Assembly: GCA_946480705.1 (NCBI GenBank)
Contig: CAMLLF010000177.1
Span: 1-7,453 of the forward strand
Direction of reading: 5' to 3'
DNA length: 7,453 nucleotides
DNA from: an uncultured Lysobacteraceae bacterium
Lineage (GTDB): Bacteria > Pseudomonadota > Gammaproteobacteria > Xanthomonadales > Rhodanobacteraceae
The notes beneath the pieces were generated by a model that worked only from the letters and a program-made list of their open reading frames with translations, searched no databases and was not told where the DNA came from. Positions 6,891 through 7,453 of the stretch are shown piece by piece. Within the stretch, counting starts at the first letter, position 1. Each line of letters opens with the position of its first letter. The translations under genes were made by a program, and so were the position numbers.

Positions 6891-6905
6891 GCCGGGCTCC
6901 GCGCT

Positions 6906-6991
6906 GGAGGGATACCCAAGCGGCCAACGGGGGCAGACTGTAAATCTGCTGGCTCACGCCTTCGGTGGTTCGAATCCACCTCCCTCCACCA
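6906..6991 (+). tRNA. tRNA-Tyr (anticodon GTA)
   Basis: The acceptor arms GGAGGGA (6906-6912) and TCCCTCC (6981-6987) pair perfectly, followed by discriminator A and encoded CCA (6989-6991). The anticodon stem GCAGA/TCTGC encloses CTGTAAA, giving anticodon GTA at 6940-6942. A long variable arm (class II) and the T-loop TTCGAAT are present, as expected for bacterial tRNA-Tyr. First gene of the tRNA-tuf operon. Confidence 0.97.
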
Positions 6992-7007
6992 GCCGGTTCT
7001 AGCTTGA

Positions 7008-7081
<74 letters not shown>

Positions 7082-7112
7082 TTGAAATACTGTCGCGGTT
7101 GACACGTTTCAC

Positions 7113-7188
<76 letters not shown>

Positions 7189-7195
7189 TCTTCGC

Positions 7196-7245
7196 AACAC
7201 CGTGTTTTGAACTAACACCGTTTTGAACTAACACCGTTTTGAACT
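7196..7245 (+). repeat. Three tandem 16-18 bp repeats in the tuf leader
   Basis: Units AACACCGTTTTGAACT occur at 7214-7229 and 7230-7245, exactly alike. A first copy at 7196-7213 has two extra bases (AACACCGTGTTTTGAACT), which makes the small inverted repeat AACAC-C-GTGTT. They fill most of the space between tRNA-Thr and tuf. Function unknown; replication slippage could have produced them. Confidence 0.9.
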
Positions 7246-7249
7246 CATC

Positions 7250-7259
7250 CACCTCCTTA
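7250..7259 (+). other. Anti-Shine-Dalgarno-like element in tuf leader
   Basis: CACCTCCTTA is identical to the 3' end of bacterial 16S rRNA (the anti-Shine-Dalgarno). It lies 22 nt upstream of the tuf ATG, so the leader RNA could pair with G-rich Shine-Dalgarno sequences, including the purines GGGG at 7268-7271. It could be coincidental. Confidence 0.5.
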
Positions 7260-7281
7260 GATCTTTCGGGGTTTTGCAGGC

Positions 7282-7453
7282 ATGGCCAAGGGTAAATTCG
7301 AGCGCACCAAGCCGCACGTCAACGTGGGCACGATCGGTCACGTGGACCACGGCAAGACGACGCTGACGGCAGCACTGACGAAGATCGGCGCCGAGCGCTT
7401 CGGTGGCGAGTTCAAGGCGTACGACCAGATCGACGCGGCGCCGGAAGAGAAGG
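7282..7453 (+). CDS. tuf: Elongation factor Tu, N-terminal part (cut by window end)
   Basis: The first 57 codons of EF-Tu, the GTPase that delivers aminoacyl-tRNA to the ribosome A site. The frame opens [19 protein letters not shown] and includes the P-loop (G1) motif GHVDHGKT at residues 19-26. The switch I region begins near the end with AAPEEK. The ATG at 7282 gives the universal EF-Tu N-terminus. The best Shine-Dalgarno is GGGG at 7268-7271, 10 nt upstream; an AGG only one base from the ATG is too close to help. Co-transcription with the three tRNAs is expected, so expression should follow the stable-RNA promoter. The rest of the gene lies beyond the window. Confidence 0.98.
   Translation, partial: MAKGKFERTKPHVNVGTIGHVDHGKTTLTAALTKIGAERFGGEFKAYDQIDAAPEEK

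Larger units (their letters stand above)
6602..6905. other. Divergent intergenic region between fimbrial operon and tRNA-tuf operon
   Basis: About 300 bp without a credible gene. It contains, from left to right, the leader of the fimbrial operon, with a five-base-pair hairpin CTGCC-TGGT-GGCAG at 6634-6647, then two CRP-type palindromes (6679-6694 and 6698-6714). A longer hairpin follows at 6737-6765, and then the tRNA operon promoter (6862-6890). I found no convincing sigma-70 promoter for the - strand operon. TACGAG at 6660-6655 is at most a poor -10 placed about where a site centred at 6686.5 could activate it. Confidence 0.6.

Noticed and set aside
6755..6979. - strand frame starting MDSNHRRRE
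   Set aside because: Classic spurious protein from the antisense of tRNA-Tyr.
6739..7002. + strand open frame running through tRNA-Tyr
   Set aside because: Its C-terminal half is simply translated tRNA-Tyr, a well-known false protein; no ribosome binding site.
7099..7104. TTGACA between tRNA-Gly and tRNA-Thr as a second promoter
   Set aside because: No reasonable -10 at 15-19 nt; that position falls inside tRNA-Thr.
7228..7260. - strand mini-ORF (six codons) after a perfect AAGGAGGTG
   Set aside because: The ATG is only 3 nt from AGGAGG and the frame ends at once; the match is the reverse complement of the anti-Shine-Dalgarno-like element.

Overview
The window is high-GC DNA from what is probably a gammaproteobacterium of the Xanthomonadales (Lysobacterales). 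Two things point there: the order tRNA-Tyr, tRNA-Gly, tRNA-Thr, tuf, and the N-terminus of EF-Tu, which closely resembles Xanthomonas-type EF-Tu as I remember it. Both are recalled comparisons, not searches.

The window has two divergent transcription units separated by about 300 bp. On the right (6862-7453, + strand) is a stable-RNA/translation operon. It has a strong promoter with a TTGACA box, then tRNA-Tyr(GTA), tRNA-Gly(TCC) and tRNA-Thr(GGT), a short leader with three tandem repeats, and the first 57 codons of tuf. This matches the end of the E. coli thrU-tyrU-glyT-thrT-tufB operon without its first tRNA.

On the left (6601 down to 1, - strand) is a tightly packed five-gene operon. Every product has a likely export signal. 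In order it encodes a 223-residue pilin-like beta-strand protein, an unrecognised 196-residue beta-rich protein, a 278-residue PapD-like periplasmic chaperone, an 871-residue usher-like outer-membrane protein, and a large secreted protein (625 residues visible, cut by the window edge). The last protein has an N-terminal jelly-roll-like region followed by PD40/TolB-type beta-propeller repeats. Gene junctions are 2 nt gaps, a 10 nt gap and a 4 nt ATGA overlap, so the genes are almost certainly co-transcribed and co-translated. The best reading is an atypical chaperone-usher surface-fibre system. The pilin and the 196-residue protein would be subunits, the chaperone would hold them in the periplasm, the usher would assemble and export them, and the propeller protein would sit where the tip adhesin gene usually lies.

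The intergenic region holds a near-consensus CRP/Clp-type palindrome and a second related palindrome about two helical turns away. It also has a hairpin followed by a T-tract pointing into the fimbrial operon, and a small hairpin that places the Shine-Dalgarno of the first gene in its loop. The long open frames on the + strand between 34 and 5472 are antisense shadows of the operon and are not annotated.
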